Of a stretch of 64,000 bases of DNA, positions 9,406 through 17,535 are shown one piece after another (within the stretch, counting starts at the first letter, position 1; every line of letters starts with the position of its first letter). Where the stretch lies: positions 62,001-126,000 of the forward strand of contig CBDBND010000009.1 of the NCBI GenBank assembly GCA_965207985.1. The letters are read 5' to 3'. The notes beneath the pieces are model-generated. The model did no database searches. It was not told where the DNA came from and was given only the letters and a program-made list of their open reading frames with translations. The stretch comes from CBDBND01 sp965207985. GTDB lineage: Bacteria > Pseudomonadota > Alphaproteobacteria > Rhodospirillales > Rhodospirillaceae. Both the position numbers and the translations under genes were made by a program.

Positions 9406-10435
9406 CCTGGCCTTGATCGAACAGAGGCAGGGGGATTTCCAAAGCCGGACCGATGAGCCACTCCCCTTCCGGTTCACGTTCGGCGCTAACGGACAGCTCC
9501 GCCTCTTCCATGAGACGGAAGTCCTCCTCCAGGCCCAGCTCTTCCATGGCCGCGCGGACTTCGGCCCGGTGTGCGGCAAGATCGAACCGGTTGCGCAAGG
9601 CCCGGGCTTCGAGACCGTTCAATGAAACCATCCTATCGGGTAGCGACAGCGGACGGGCGAGCACGGTCCAGCCACCAAAATGATCGACGCCCAATATCTC
9701 CGACAACTCAATCCGGGTTTCGGTGGCGTGTTCCTCCGCTTCGAACAGCTCCGTTTGCGCGTCTTCCGCTTCGGCTTGGTGCGTCGCCAGGTCCAGTTCA
9801 GTTATGTTGCCGGCGTCGTGGAAGGCTTGCGCCAGGTTGGCGCCGTCACGGGCGGTGTCGGCGATTTCCTGCATGACTTCCCGCGCACCGAAGGCGCCGC
9901 GATGTCGGTGGTAAGCGCTCTGAACCTCACCGACGAATTCAACCAAATGGGCGGCCAGCTCGAGCTTCGCCGCTTCGAACTCGCTGGCGGCCAGACGCTG
10001 CCGGGCCGGGCGCATGAGTAAATCGACCAAGTTCTGCATCAGCCCCAGTTCGATGTTGGTGCCGTGCTCCGTCGACGGACGGACCATGATTTCGAACACC
10101 GGATTTTCCAGGAGCCCCGCTTGCACCAGTTCCGCCTGGGCGATACCGAGAGCGGCATACTTGGCCTGCAATATGCGATTGTTGAGCAGCGCTACTTGGA
10201 CAGCGGATTGAGCGTTCAGCGGTGCCGTGAGCAATGCCGTCATCCGCTCATCAACGGCGGCATCTTCTGTGCCCCCCGTGCGCCAGACCACAGCATCGGG
10301 CACACGTCCGGCGACGGTTTGATTGAAGTCATTAAATGCAGCCTCGGGATCGGGCGCCGCACAGGACGTCAAGAATGCGCTCCCGATAAAGACTGCGGTT
10401 AACGGTTTGAAGATAGGTGAGACGGTGATTCCCAT
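9400..10435 (-). pseudogene. TolC/CusC-family outer-membrane efflux lipoprotein, C-terminally truncated
   Basis: The start chosen is the ATG at 10435, which gives a lipoprotein signal ending FLTSC. The protein shows the coiled-coil hairpins of TolC proteins (AALGIAQAELVQAGLLENPVFEI, then a long helical stretch with many Glu and Ala). The sequence EIPLPLFDQGQARV marks the start of the second repeat, after which the homology ends at about 9400. About 100 or more residues of the second half are missing and the frame runs on into out-of-frame oxidase sequence. In intact copper loci this gene precedes the oxidase, matching the order here. It is unlikely to form a channel. Confidence 0.72.
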
Positions 10436-10522
10436 TGCGATTCTCTCTGTTCCGATTTGCATGGGTCGTGATGACTCCATGCCTTAAACCAGCACAGGGG
10501 GTCCTGTGCCGCTCAAAGAGAC

Positions 10523-10930
10523 TCAGAGACGGAGACGCTGGGTTATGAGATAGAGATCACTGCCGGGTGGGCCTCGACCGTATTGAACCTGTGGTATCGC
10601 CGTACCATTGAACGTGGCTCGAACAACCGGTTGGTAAGAAACGGCGACGGCGACAAGGTCCAGTGACTGTGCGCGGTCGATGGCCGCACTGAGGAGGTGG
10701 TTGAGGTCCGCCGAATAACAGAGTGTTTCACAATTATCTGCCGCGAGCGTGCCGGCGGATGTGGTGATGTGCTCTGCGCACGGGTCCGAAACGTTCGTTT
10801 GTGCATCGCCGCTGAGTGCAGCATGAGCCTGAGAAAACACACTGACCACGAGGGCCGCCACCACGGACATGGCAGTGATCCCGCTGATCAGTTTCTTTGT
10901 CCAAGAGTGGGACATACGTGTATCCGGCAT
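10523..10930 (-). CDS. Small exported protein of the copper locus, function unknown
   Basis: A 135-residue protein with an N-terminal hydrophobic segment (about 15-37) ending SQAHA, a likely signal peptidase I site. The mature part holds three Cys (in DPCAEHI and NCETLCYSADL) and ends in a GRGPPGSDLYLITQRLRL tail. Small proteins with this tail occur beside copper efflux genes in alphaproteobacteria, but I cannot name a function. It lies about 90 bases upstream of the truncated TolC gene in the same orientation, so it may have been the first gene of that operon. An internal start at 10915 is possible. Confidence 0.6.
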   Translation of the reverse strand: MPDTRMSHSWTKKLISGITAMSVVAALVVSVFSQAHAALSGDAQTNVSDPCAEHITTSAGTLAADNCETLCYSADLNHLLSAAIDRAQSLDLVAVAVSYQPVVRATFNGTAIPQVQYGRGPPGSDLYLITQRLRL

Positions 10931-11071
10931 TGGTTCGGGCTTGTTTATGACTCCCGCGCCTCTTAAGAGTCCAGATTAATCGATGGAAACCAGATAAGCC
11001 GTTGATTTTGTGCCCGATACGGGCATGCTCTCGGCCAGAATTTTGGACTCTCAATCAAAAGGTGGATGCAC

Positions 11072-11932
11072 ATGACGACTTTGGTAATCGGCGGCACGGG
11101 CCGGGTGGGTGCCCCAGCGGCACAAGCATTGGCGGCGCAGGGAGAAGAGGTGCGGGTTCTGACCCGCTCCGAGGAAAAAGCGGGCGCGCTCCCTGATGGC
11201 GTCACCGGAGTGGTCGGCGATCTTGAGAATGCGGACTCACTCGGACCCGCCTTCGAGGGCGTCGACAAACTGCTGCTGATCACGGCCAACGGCGAGACGG
11301 AAGAACTGCGCGGCACCAATGCGGTGGCAGCCGCAAAAAATGCTGGCGTTGAAAAGGTGGTGTATATTTCCGTCAAACTTTCCGAGGCCGCCATGCATGT
11401 GCCTCACTATGCCAGCAAAAAACCTATTGAAGACGCCATCCGCGCGTCGGGAATGACCTGCACGTTTCTTAGACCCGATTTGTTTAATCAAAATGATCTC
11501 TTGCTCGGTCAGGTCATTGCGGGTCCCGGGCTCTACACCTTGCCCGTGGGCAACAAGGGCCAGAACCGCATCGATGCGCGCGACATCGCGGATGCAGCGG
11601 TACACGCTTTGACGTCATCGGATCTGGATAACGCTGATGTGGTGCTCTGCGGACCAAGACCTTGGACTGCGAATGAGGTCGCCGCTTTATACAGCGAGAA
11701 ATTGGGCAAAGAGGTCAAATACACGGGCGACGATCTAGACGCTTGGGAAGAAGCGTCCAAGGCATTCATGCCGCCTTGGCTGCTGGGCGCCTTAAAAGCG
11801 GGCTTTGCAAAAATGCAAGCGGAAGGGAGCAACGCTTCGGATGCCGACATTGCGGCAAGCGAGGCGGCCGTGGGTCATCCGTTGCGCAAATTCGAGGACT
11901 TTGTCGACGAAGCTGTCAAGGCCTGGAGCTGA
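11072..11932 (+). CDS. NmrA/SDR-a5-type NAD(P)-binding protein
   Basis: A 286-residue Rossmann protein. It opens MTTLVIGGTGRVGAPAAQAL, the atypical-SDR dinucleotide motif GGTGxxG, and continues with VRVLTRSEEKAGAL, where the Arg and Ser suggest NADP(H). The central strand and helix end in YISVKLS and the C-terminal part contains TCTFLRPDLF and RIDARDIADAAVHAL, typical of NmrA-like and NAD(P)H:quinone-oxidoreductase-2-like proteins. The second of two in-frame ATGs was chosen because the GGTGG Shine-Dalgarno touches the first one. It lies 12 bases before an SDR gene and probably shares its transcript. Confidence 0.85.
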   Translation: MTTLVIGGTGRVGAPAAQALAAQGEEVRVLTRSEEKAGALPDGVTGVVGDLENADSLGPAFEGVDKLLLITANGETEELRGTNAVAAAKNAGVEKVVYISVKLSEAAMHVPHYASKKPIEDAIRASGMTCTFLRPDLFNQNDLLLGQVIAGPGLYTLPVGNKGQNRIDARDIADAAVHALTSSDLDNADVVLCGPRPWTANEVAALYSEKLGKEVKYTGDDLDAWEEASKAFMPPWLLGALKAGFAKMQAEGSNASDADIAASEAAVGHPLRKFEDFVDEAVKAWS

Positions 11933-11944
11933 AGCCAATCGCGC

Positions 11945-12844
11945 ATGCCTGACTCGCCCTATCAGCCGGCACCGGACCGCTCGCTCGCGGGGAAGACGCT
12001 GTTTATCACCGGCGGCAGCCGGGGCATCGGCTTGGCCATAGCCAAGCGGGCGGCCGAGGATGGGGCGAATGTAGCCATCGCTGCGAAGACCGCAGAACCG
12101 CACCCTAAATTGCCCGGCACCATTCATACGGCAGCGCAAGAAATTGAAGAGGCCAGCGGCAAGGCTTTGGCCATTCAAATGGATCTGCGGGAAGACAGTG
12201 CGGTTAAGGCGACCGTCGAACAGACCGCCGAAACCTTTGGCGGCATCGACATCCTGATCAACAACGCCAGCGCCGTTGCTTTGGGTGGCGTTGATCAGAT
12301 TCCCATGAAGCGCATCGATCTCATGCATCAGATCAACTTGCGAGGGACCGTGCTGGCGGCAAAGACCTGCTGGCCCCATTTACAGAACAGCGGCAACGGC
12401 CATGTGCTGACCTTATCGCCGCCGCCGAGCCTGGACCCGAAATGGTACCGGGGCACGTTGCCTTACACGCTGGCCAAAATGGGTATGAGTTTCGCTACCA
12501 TCGGTTTGGCGGAAGACTTTCGCGATAAAGGCGTGGCTGCCAACGCCTTGTGGCCGCGCACTGCCATCGACACGGCGGCGATCCGTTATGAACTGGGCGG
12601 CGACGCTATGATCAAGCACTGCCGGACGGTGGATATTGTTGCCGATGCGGCCCATGCCATCCTCACCCGCGATGCCAAGACCTACACGGGCAATTTCTTC
12701 ATCGATGATGAAGTGTTGGCGGAAGAAGGCATAGCCGACCTCGGTGCTTATGCCATTGAACCAGGCCAACCATTGCTCCTGGATTTCTATCTGGACGCCG
12801 GCCCAGGCGGTACCATGGACGGTTATCTGAAAATGCCAATGTAG
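11945..12844 (+). CDS. SDR-family oxidoreductase, HSDL2-like
   Basis: A 299-residue short-chain dehydrogenase: cofactor motif ITGGSRGIGLAIAKRA at the N-terminus, LINNAS near residue 110, and active-site YTLAK near 176. The SPPPSLDPKWY stretch ahead of the Tyr resembles the HSDL2 branch (hydroxysteroid dehydrogenase-like 2), where it supplies the catalytic Ser. The whole chain is colinear with that family and lacks its C-terminal sterol carrier domain. It follows the NmrA-like gene closely and precedes a cysteine hydrolase gene. The substrate is unknown; a hydrophobic alcohol or acyl compound is likely from the family. Confidence 0.85.
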   Translation: MPDSPYQPAPDRSLAGKTLFITGGSRGIGLAIAKRAAEDGANVAIAAKTAEPHPKLPGTIHTAAQEIEEASGKALAIQMDLREDSAVKATVEQTAETFGGIDILINNASAVALGGVDQIPMKRIDLMHQINLRGTVLAAKTCWPHLQNSGNGHVLTLSPPPSLDPKWYRGTLPYTLAKMGMSFATIGLAEDFRDKGVAANALWPRTAIDTAAIRYELGGDAMIKHCRTVDIVADAAHAILTRDAKTYTGNFFIDDEVLAEEGIADLGAYAIEPGQPLLLDFYLDAGPGGTMDGYLKMPM

Positions 12845-12882
12845 GTTTGGCAAGTGTAGCTCTGACGAGAGAACCTAGCCCT

Positions 12883-13497
12883 ATGGTCGACTTTCCGATC
12901 ATTCCTGAAAAGACTGCACTGATTACCATCGACTTTCAGAATCTGTTTGTCGAAGGATACGACATAGCGGCACCGACGGCGTTGGAGGCGATTGAATTAA
13001 CCAACAGACTCGCCGCTGCATGCCGCGCGGCGGATATCGCTGTCATACACATCGCCCATCAACTGCGGCCTGACCATAGCAACATGGGTGTGTTGGCAGA
13101 CGTTGTCCCCACCATAAGAAGCGAGCGTTTATTGAGCGGCGGTGAGCAGTCAGTAGATTTTCATCCGGCGCTTGAGATTCAAGAGACGGATTGGGTCGTC
13201 ATCAAGCCGCGGATCGGAGCGTTTACCGGGTCCGACTTGGAGCTCATTTTGCGTGCCCGAGGCATTGATACGTTGATCTTCGCCGGTGTTGCCACCGGCG
13301 TGTGCGTCGACACTACTGCGAGGCAAGCGGCTCTGTTGGATTTCAAGACCATCATGCTGACGGACGGGACAGCAACCTCAGGCATGGAAGGGTATTCTGC
13401 GGAAGAACTGCAACGCATGACCCTCGCCATATTCAACATGAACTTCGGCCGGGTGGCGTCGGTGCAGGAGATGATTGAAAAGATTGAAACAGGCTAA
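12883..13497 (+). CDS. Isochorismatase-like cysteine hydrolase
   Basis: A 204-residue hydrolase with the family triad visible: Asp in TALITIDFQN, Lys in VVIKPRIGAF, and the Cys nucleophile in GVATGVCVDTTAR. Relatives hydrolyse isochorismate, N-carbamoyl compounds, nicotinamide or peroxyureidoacrylate. The ATG at 12883 was chosen over an upstream TTG because the protein then starts just before the conserved first strand and a purine-rich site precedes it. It is the third gene of a plus-strand group with two SDR proteins, consistent with breakdown of a small amide or carbamoyl compound. The exact substrate cannot be read from the sequence. Confidence 0.88.
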   Translation: MVDFPIIPEKTALITIDFQNLFVEGYDIAAPTALEAIELTNRLAAACRAADIAVIHIAHQLRPDHSNMGVLADVVPTIRSERLLSGGEQSVDFHPALEIQETDWVVIKPRIGAFTGSDLELILRARGIDTLIFAGVATGVCVDTTARQAALLDFKTIMLTDGTATSGMEGYSAEELQRMTLAIFNMNFGRVASVQEMIEKIETG

Positions 13498-13506
13498 AGC
13501 GAACGT

Positions 13507-15462
13507 CTAAAGGGATCTGGCCAGTCTTGCCGCATCCGATGTGGCCGCCCAAATGCCGCGAGGTGCAACGCAGTCGCCAATGGCAAGTGCGCCTTCAGGC
13601 GTAACGTTTGCTGTGGTCCCCGTTGACAAAATAATAGCGTCGAACGGGCCGATGACCTCACCGCTGGTCAATTCGGCCTGGTCTTTTTTGACCTCTTGCA
13701 CCTGGGTCTCTGTCATCACTCTAATGCCGGCGTTGCGCACCCGAGCGGGAACGGATTTAATTTCCCAGGTTAATGACAGGGCCGCCTCACCCAAAGAACG
13801 TTCCGGTGTGGTCACAGTGACACCGGAAATATCCGGTTGAGCGATGAGTGTTTCCGCTAAAGACACGGCGGGCCAGCCGCCTTCTTCATCGATGACAAGT
13901 ACGTTGCCAGAGACAGCCGCCTGACCTGAAAGCACAGTGCGGCCGGAAGGGCAGTCTTCGGTACCGGGGATGCCGTCAAAGAGATAGGGTCGCAATCGCC
14001 ACAGAGCCGTGTGCCCCGGTTCGGCACCGACGGCCCAGATTATGGTATCCGCATCCACATCGTCTTCAGACGCAATGGATTGATCGAGAAACACACGGAC
14101 CTGAAGGCGCTCCAATTCATTACGCCACCAGACCAGCGCCGGCAGCATCTCATCGCGGTGCGGCGCATGCGCCGCCAAACGCATCTGTCCGCCGAGCTGG
14201 GATTGCTTTTCATAGAGAGAGACCTGATGTCCACGCGTGGCGAGAACCCGAGCCGCTTCCATGCCGGCGGGACCACCGCCGATGACGGCAACGGCTTGCG
14301 GCTGGTCGGAACGGCCTTCTTCGCCCAATTCACTTTCCCGCCCGGCGATGGGGTTCAACACACAAGAACCCGGGAGACCGCTAAAGACGAAACCGACGCA
14401 AGCCTGGTTGCAGGACATGCAGGGCCGAATGCGTTCCGCCTCCCCTTCTTCCACTTTACGGCCCCAGTCCGGATCGGCAATCCAGGTGCGGGCCATGGCA
14501 ACGACGTCACAGGAGCCGCTGGCAATAGCCTTTTCTGCATCTTCTGGTGAGCGGATGCGCCCGGCAATCACCACAGGCACGTCAAGCGCCTGCTTGAAGG
14601 CTTTGCCTTCGTCTTCCAATTGGATGCGCGGTTGCGCCATGTGGGGAATGGACGATGATTCTGGCGGCGACCAGCCCGAACCGGTCATGACGCTGACGTA
14701 GTCCACCAGACCGGCGTCAGCCAGAGCCTTCATGCTGGCGACGGATTCCTCCAGACCGTAATCCATGGGTGATCCTGGAATGTCATGACGGGCCGAGGTG
14801 CGCACACCGACAGCGATGGACGTACCGACTTTCTCGCGGATGCTTTCCAGGATTTGAACAACGAAACGAATGCGGTTTTCAAACGACCCGCCATAGATAT
14901 CAGTACGGCGGTTGAGCACCGGCGACAGGAATGAGCCAAGCAGGTAATCGGTGGAGGTTTGCAGCTCGATGGCATCCAAACCGGCTTCGGCACAACGGGC
15001 AGCGGCTTCGCCGTACGCCGTAATCAGTTCTCTTATCTCGGACACCGTGATTTGTTTTGGAACTTCTCCGGCCTGATTGGGTACAGGCGACGGTGCAAGC
15101 GCGTAGGTGCCGCGGACAAAACTGTCCTTATGACCGCCGTGCCACAGAGTGATGGCAAGCCTCGATCCCGCTTCGCGCATGTCTTCCGCGGTTCTGCGAA
15201 GACTGGGGATGACCTCGTCATCGTAGAGCCGGATACCGAGGCTGCGGCTTACCGTGCTGGTATGAACGGGGGCGGACTCGCTGCCCACCATGGCCGCGCC
15301 GCCTTTGGCGCGCGCCAGCAGATAGGCGTGGAACCGGTCACTGATCCCCAACTGTCCATCGCCTAGCGCCATGCCGTGGCCGCTCATCACCGCGCGATGG
15401 CGCAGTGTGATAGGCCCCAGCTGTATGGGCGACAGCAGGTTGGGATAGGGCGAGTTCGCCAC
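13507..15462 (-). CDS. 2,4-dienoyl-CoA reductase-like FMN/Fe-S/FAD flavoprotein (old yellow enzyme family)
   Basis: A 651-residue protein with the full three-part layout of the NADPH dienoyl-CoA reductase/trimethylamine dehydrogenase group. The FMN TIM barrel (about 1-335) includes the conserved RRTDIYGGSFENRIRF. A 4Fe-4S cysteine cluster follows at about 345-370 (CMSCNQACVG plus a later CVLNP). The NAD(P)/FAD domains (385-651) start AVIGGGPAGMEAARVLA. Such enzymes reduce conjugated C=C bonds or demethylate amines. It is followed after 6 bases upstream of its start by the cytochrome c gene, so electrons could pass between the two, but this is inference. Confidence 0.88.
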   Translation of the reverse strand: MANSPYPNLLSPIQLGPITLRHRAVMSGHGMALGDGQLGISDRFHAYLLARAKGGAAMVGSESAPVHTSTVSRSLGIRLYDDEVIPSLRRTAEDMREAGSRLAITLWHGGHKDSFVRGTYALAPSPVPNQAGEVPKQITVSEIRELITAYGEAAARCAEAGLDAIELQTSTDYLLGSFLSPVLNRRTDIYGGSFENRIRFVVQILESIREKVGTSIAVGVRTSARHDIPGSPMDYGLEESVASMKALADAGLVDYVSVMTGSGWSPPESSSIPHMAQPRIQLEDEGKAFKQALDVPVVIAGRIRSPEDAEKAIASGSCDVVAMARTWIADPDWGRKVEEGEAERIRPCMSCNQACVGFVFSGLPGSCVLNPIAGRESELGEEGRSDQPQAVAVIGGGPAGMEAARVLATRGHQVSLYEKQSQLGGQMRLAAHAPHRDEMLPALVWWRNELERLQVRVFLDQSIASEDDVDADTIIWAVGAEPGHTALWRLRPYLFDGIPGTEDCPSGRTVLSGQAAVSGNVLVIDEEGGWPAVSLAETLIAQPDISGVTVTTPERSLGEAALSLTWEIKSVPARVRNAGIRVMTETQVQEVKKDQAELTSGEVIGPFDAIILSTGTTANVTPEGALAIGDCVAPRGIWAATSDAARLARSL

Positions 15463-15468
15463 GGGAAG

Positions 15469-15972
15469 TTAGTCTTCGCGGCCGGGAAACATAAATTTGT
15501 AATACATCCCCGGGTGTTGTTCCGTCGGTCCAAAGGGTCCGGGCACCTGGTTGCTCACCGGCTCGAGGCTTTTGAGATAGGCGGCCAATGCATAAGCGTC
15601 TTCATCGGTGAGATGGGCAAACGCCCGCCATGGCATGGCGGCTGAAAGGATTCTGGCGTCAGGAGTTTCGCCGGTGCGGATGGCTTTGACGATATCGTCT
15701 TCGGACCAGGTGCCGATGCCCGTTTCATCGTCCGGCGTGAGATTGGGGCCGTGGTAGATGCCTGAAAAAGGAATCTCATAGCCCACTTCACTGCCGGCCA
15801 GGTCCGGTCCGCGTTCACCGCCTGACAAGATCCCAGGCGTGTGACATTCGACACAGACCAAAACGTCAGCGAGGTATTCGCCTCGTTCAAGTTTTTCCGT
15901 ATCCGATAGGGCCCATGCGGGGCTGAAGATGAAAACGGTTAACGCGAAAGATATGGCGGTTTTGAGTTTCAT
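15469..15972 (-). CDS. Exported class I cytochrome c
   Basis: A 167-residue protein with a signal peptide (about 1-22, ending PAWA). The haem-binding CVECH lies at about residues 39-43 and a likely axial Met in SAAMPWRAFAHLTDED near 125. The C-terminal helix EDAYALAAYLKSLEPV is typical of cytochromes c associated with dehydrogenases. Its stop is 6 bases from the flavoprotein start and the genes point the same way, suggesting translational linkage. It is probably a periplasmic electron carrier or subunit for an oxidoreductase in this cluster. Confidence 0.85.
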   Translation of the reverse strand: MKLKTAISFALTVFIFSPAWALSDTEKLERGEYLADVLVCVECHTPGILSGGERGPDLAGSEVGYEIPFSGIYHGPNLTPDDETGIGTWSEDDIVKAIRTGETPDARILSAAMPWRAFAHLTDEDAYALAAYLKSLEPVSNQVPGPFGPTEQHPGMYYKFMFPGRED

Positions 15973-15992
15973 TGTTCAATTGACCTTTCCTG

Positions 15993-16817
15993 CTAAGCGG
16001 GTTGTGTCTCAAGCGGTACCTGATCGTCATAGACGTGGTCCGGCAACGGCAAACCATCCAAATCGTTTTCGGTCAGACGATCGTTTAGCACAATGTTGAG
16101 ATTTTCCATGACCGCGGCGAGTTGACGGGTGTGTTGGGCCGCGTGCCAGGCGGTACGCTCTAATAGTTCTTCAACGACCTGGTCTCCATAGTATGTTTTT
16201 AGACTTTTGGGCAATCGCGTGCCTTGCCTCGTTTCTTGCCACCAAGTGCCGAAAGCATCTTTAATTTCCTGACCAAATGCTGCAACGGCTTGGCCATCCT
16301 GAATGTTGTGCGGCGGGCGGCGTTCAAACAGATCAAAGGTCAAAGTATCGCCACAGGCTGCAATGAGAAAAGCCTCGACAATGACGGGAATGTAGTAGGC
16401 GAGATCAAGGTAGGTGCGATTGCGGCCGGGCAAGGATGTCCCCAAAGCCTCATTGGGCAGCTGGCTCGCATGAGACTGTGCAACCGTGAGAACGCGGTCG
16501 ATACGTTTAACAAGATCCGGCACCGGCAAGATCGGCATGTCCCGCCTCACCCCAACAAATTCCGCCAATGCGCTTAAGGACTGAGCGAAGACAAAATCCC
16601 GACCGCAGGAAACGACAGGGACTGATCGCGCACCGAGATCATGAAGCGCATCCATTCCCCCGTCGTCCGCAAGAACATTGACAGAGTCAATGTGAACGAT
16701 GGATAGAATCACCATATTGACCGGCGTGTCGCAGCCACCGTCCGATTGTTGCGCGTTACCGATGTTGGAGTTTAATACGGTCAGGAGCGCAAGGAAGAGC
16801 GTGAAAAGTCGGTTCAT
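15993..16817 (-). CDS. Exported glutaredoxin-like/DinB-like protein
   Basis: The start was set to the ATG at 16817, preceded by AAGGA and giving a clear signal peptide (MNRLFTLFLALLTVLNSNIG); a longer frame would run into the neighbouring gene. The 274-residue chain has a short thioredoxin-like segment (ARSVPVVSCGRDFVFAQ, followed by a helix to about 95). A helical region follows that ends with ERTAWHAAQHTRQLAAV, which resembles the last helix of DinB-type bundles with their metal-binding histidines. Cytoplasmic glutaredoxin-DinB fusions are known; an exported one is unusual. The fold assignment is by motif only. It sits 11 bases after a membrane protein gene. Confidence 0.6.
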   Translation of the reverse strand: MNRLFTLFLALLTVLNSNIGNAQQSDGGCDTPVNMVILSIVHIDSVNVLADDGGMDALHDLGARSVPVVSCGRDFVFAQSLSALAEFVGVRRDMPILPVPDLVKRIDRVLTVAQSHASQLPNEALGTSLPGRNRTYLDLAYYIPVIVEAFLIAACGDTLTFDLFERRPPHNIQDGQAVAAFGQEIKDAFGTWWQETRQGTRLPKSLKTYYGDQVVEELLERTAWHAAQHTRQLAAVMENLNIVLNDRLTENDLDGLPLPDHVYDDQVPLETQPA

Positions 16818-16828
16818 GCGTATTGTCC

Positions 16829-17494
16829 TTAGAACGGTTTCACTTTGCCTAAAAAGGCAATGACGGCAATCAACACGTACAAGGTTAGGACCCACACAAG
16901 CGTGTGATTGACATGCTTGGAGAAGAGCGCCTCCCGTTCCGGTGTCGACCCTTCCGTTCCGATTTCCATGAACGGTTTTATGGCCGGCGTGAAAGCAAAG
17001 TCGATACCCAGCGCCGCCCAAAATACGAAACCAAAGAGCAGGATCTTTACCGCAAACCAAGCGTCGGCAATGGGAGCGCCGTTGATGAGAGACATAACTG
17101 CAATAGCGACAATGATCGCACCCATCACGCCTTCAAAGACGAGTTGGGCCTTGGCCAGGGTAACGGCGAGGGGTTTTCCCTCGTTGCGGTATCCGGTCAT
17201 GAAAGCCCAGATCCAAACGGCTGCAATAATCCATGATACGATCAGCATCCATCCCGGCACCGGGTAAAGACCGAAATCGCGGGTCATGTGCAGACCAACG
17301 GGCAGGATCAGGGCAAAACACGTTCGTGGAAAGAGATCGACCAATAGTCCCAGCTTCATTATCGCTGCCCGGGATTCAAACTTCATGGATGAATCCTTTG
17401 CCATGACGGCGGAAAGAAACACACCGACATCGGCGCCAAGCCAAAATACAAAGAGTAAAATGTGGACATACCCCCAGACCAATAACGGTTCCAT
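16829..17494 (-). CDS. Multi-helix membrane protein, DUF2269-like
   Basis: A 221-residue protein with about six hydrophobic segments and few charged loops. It starts MEPLLVWGYVHILLFVFWLG, where His and Trp in the first helix recall haem-binding or CopD/DUF2269-like integral membrane proteins. The helix near 55-75 contains another His (VGLHMTRDFGL) and the C-terminal helix a third (HVNHTLVWVLTLY). The histidines could ligate haem b, which would fit the cytochrome c gene two genes downstream. I cannot assign a function. Confidence 0.6.
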   Translation of the reverse strand: MEPLLVWGYVHILLFVFWLGADVGVFLSAVMAKDSSMKFESRAAIMKLGLLVDLFPRTCFALILPVGLHMTRDFGLYPVPGWMLIVSWIIAAVWIWAFMTGYRNEGKPLAVTLAKAQLVFEGVMGAIIVAIAVMSLINGAPIADAWFAVKILLFGFVFWAALGIDFAFTPAIKPFMEIGTEGSTPEREALFSKHVNHTLVWVLTLYVLIAVIAFLGKVKPF

Positions 17495-17535
17495 GGTCTT
17501 CCCTCCCTACTGCCCTTTGCGTGGGCTTTTTCAGT

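Noticed and set aside
16817..17060. Longer N-terminus of the DinB-like protein
   Set aside because: It overlaps the membrane protein gene in another frame, has a composition unlike the rest, and ends right before a ribosome site and signal peptide.
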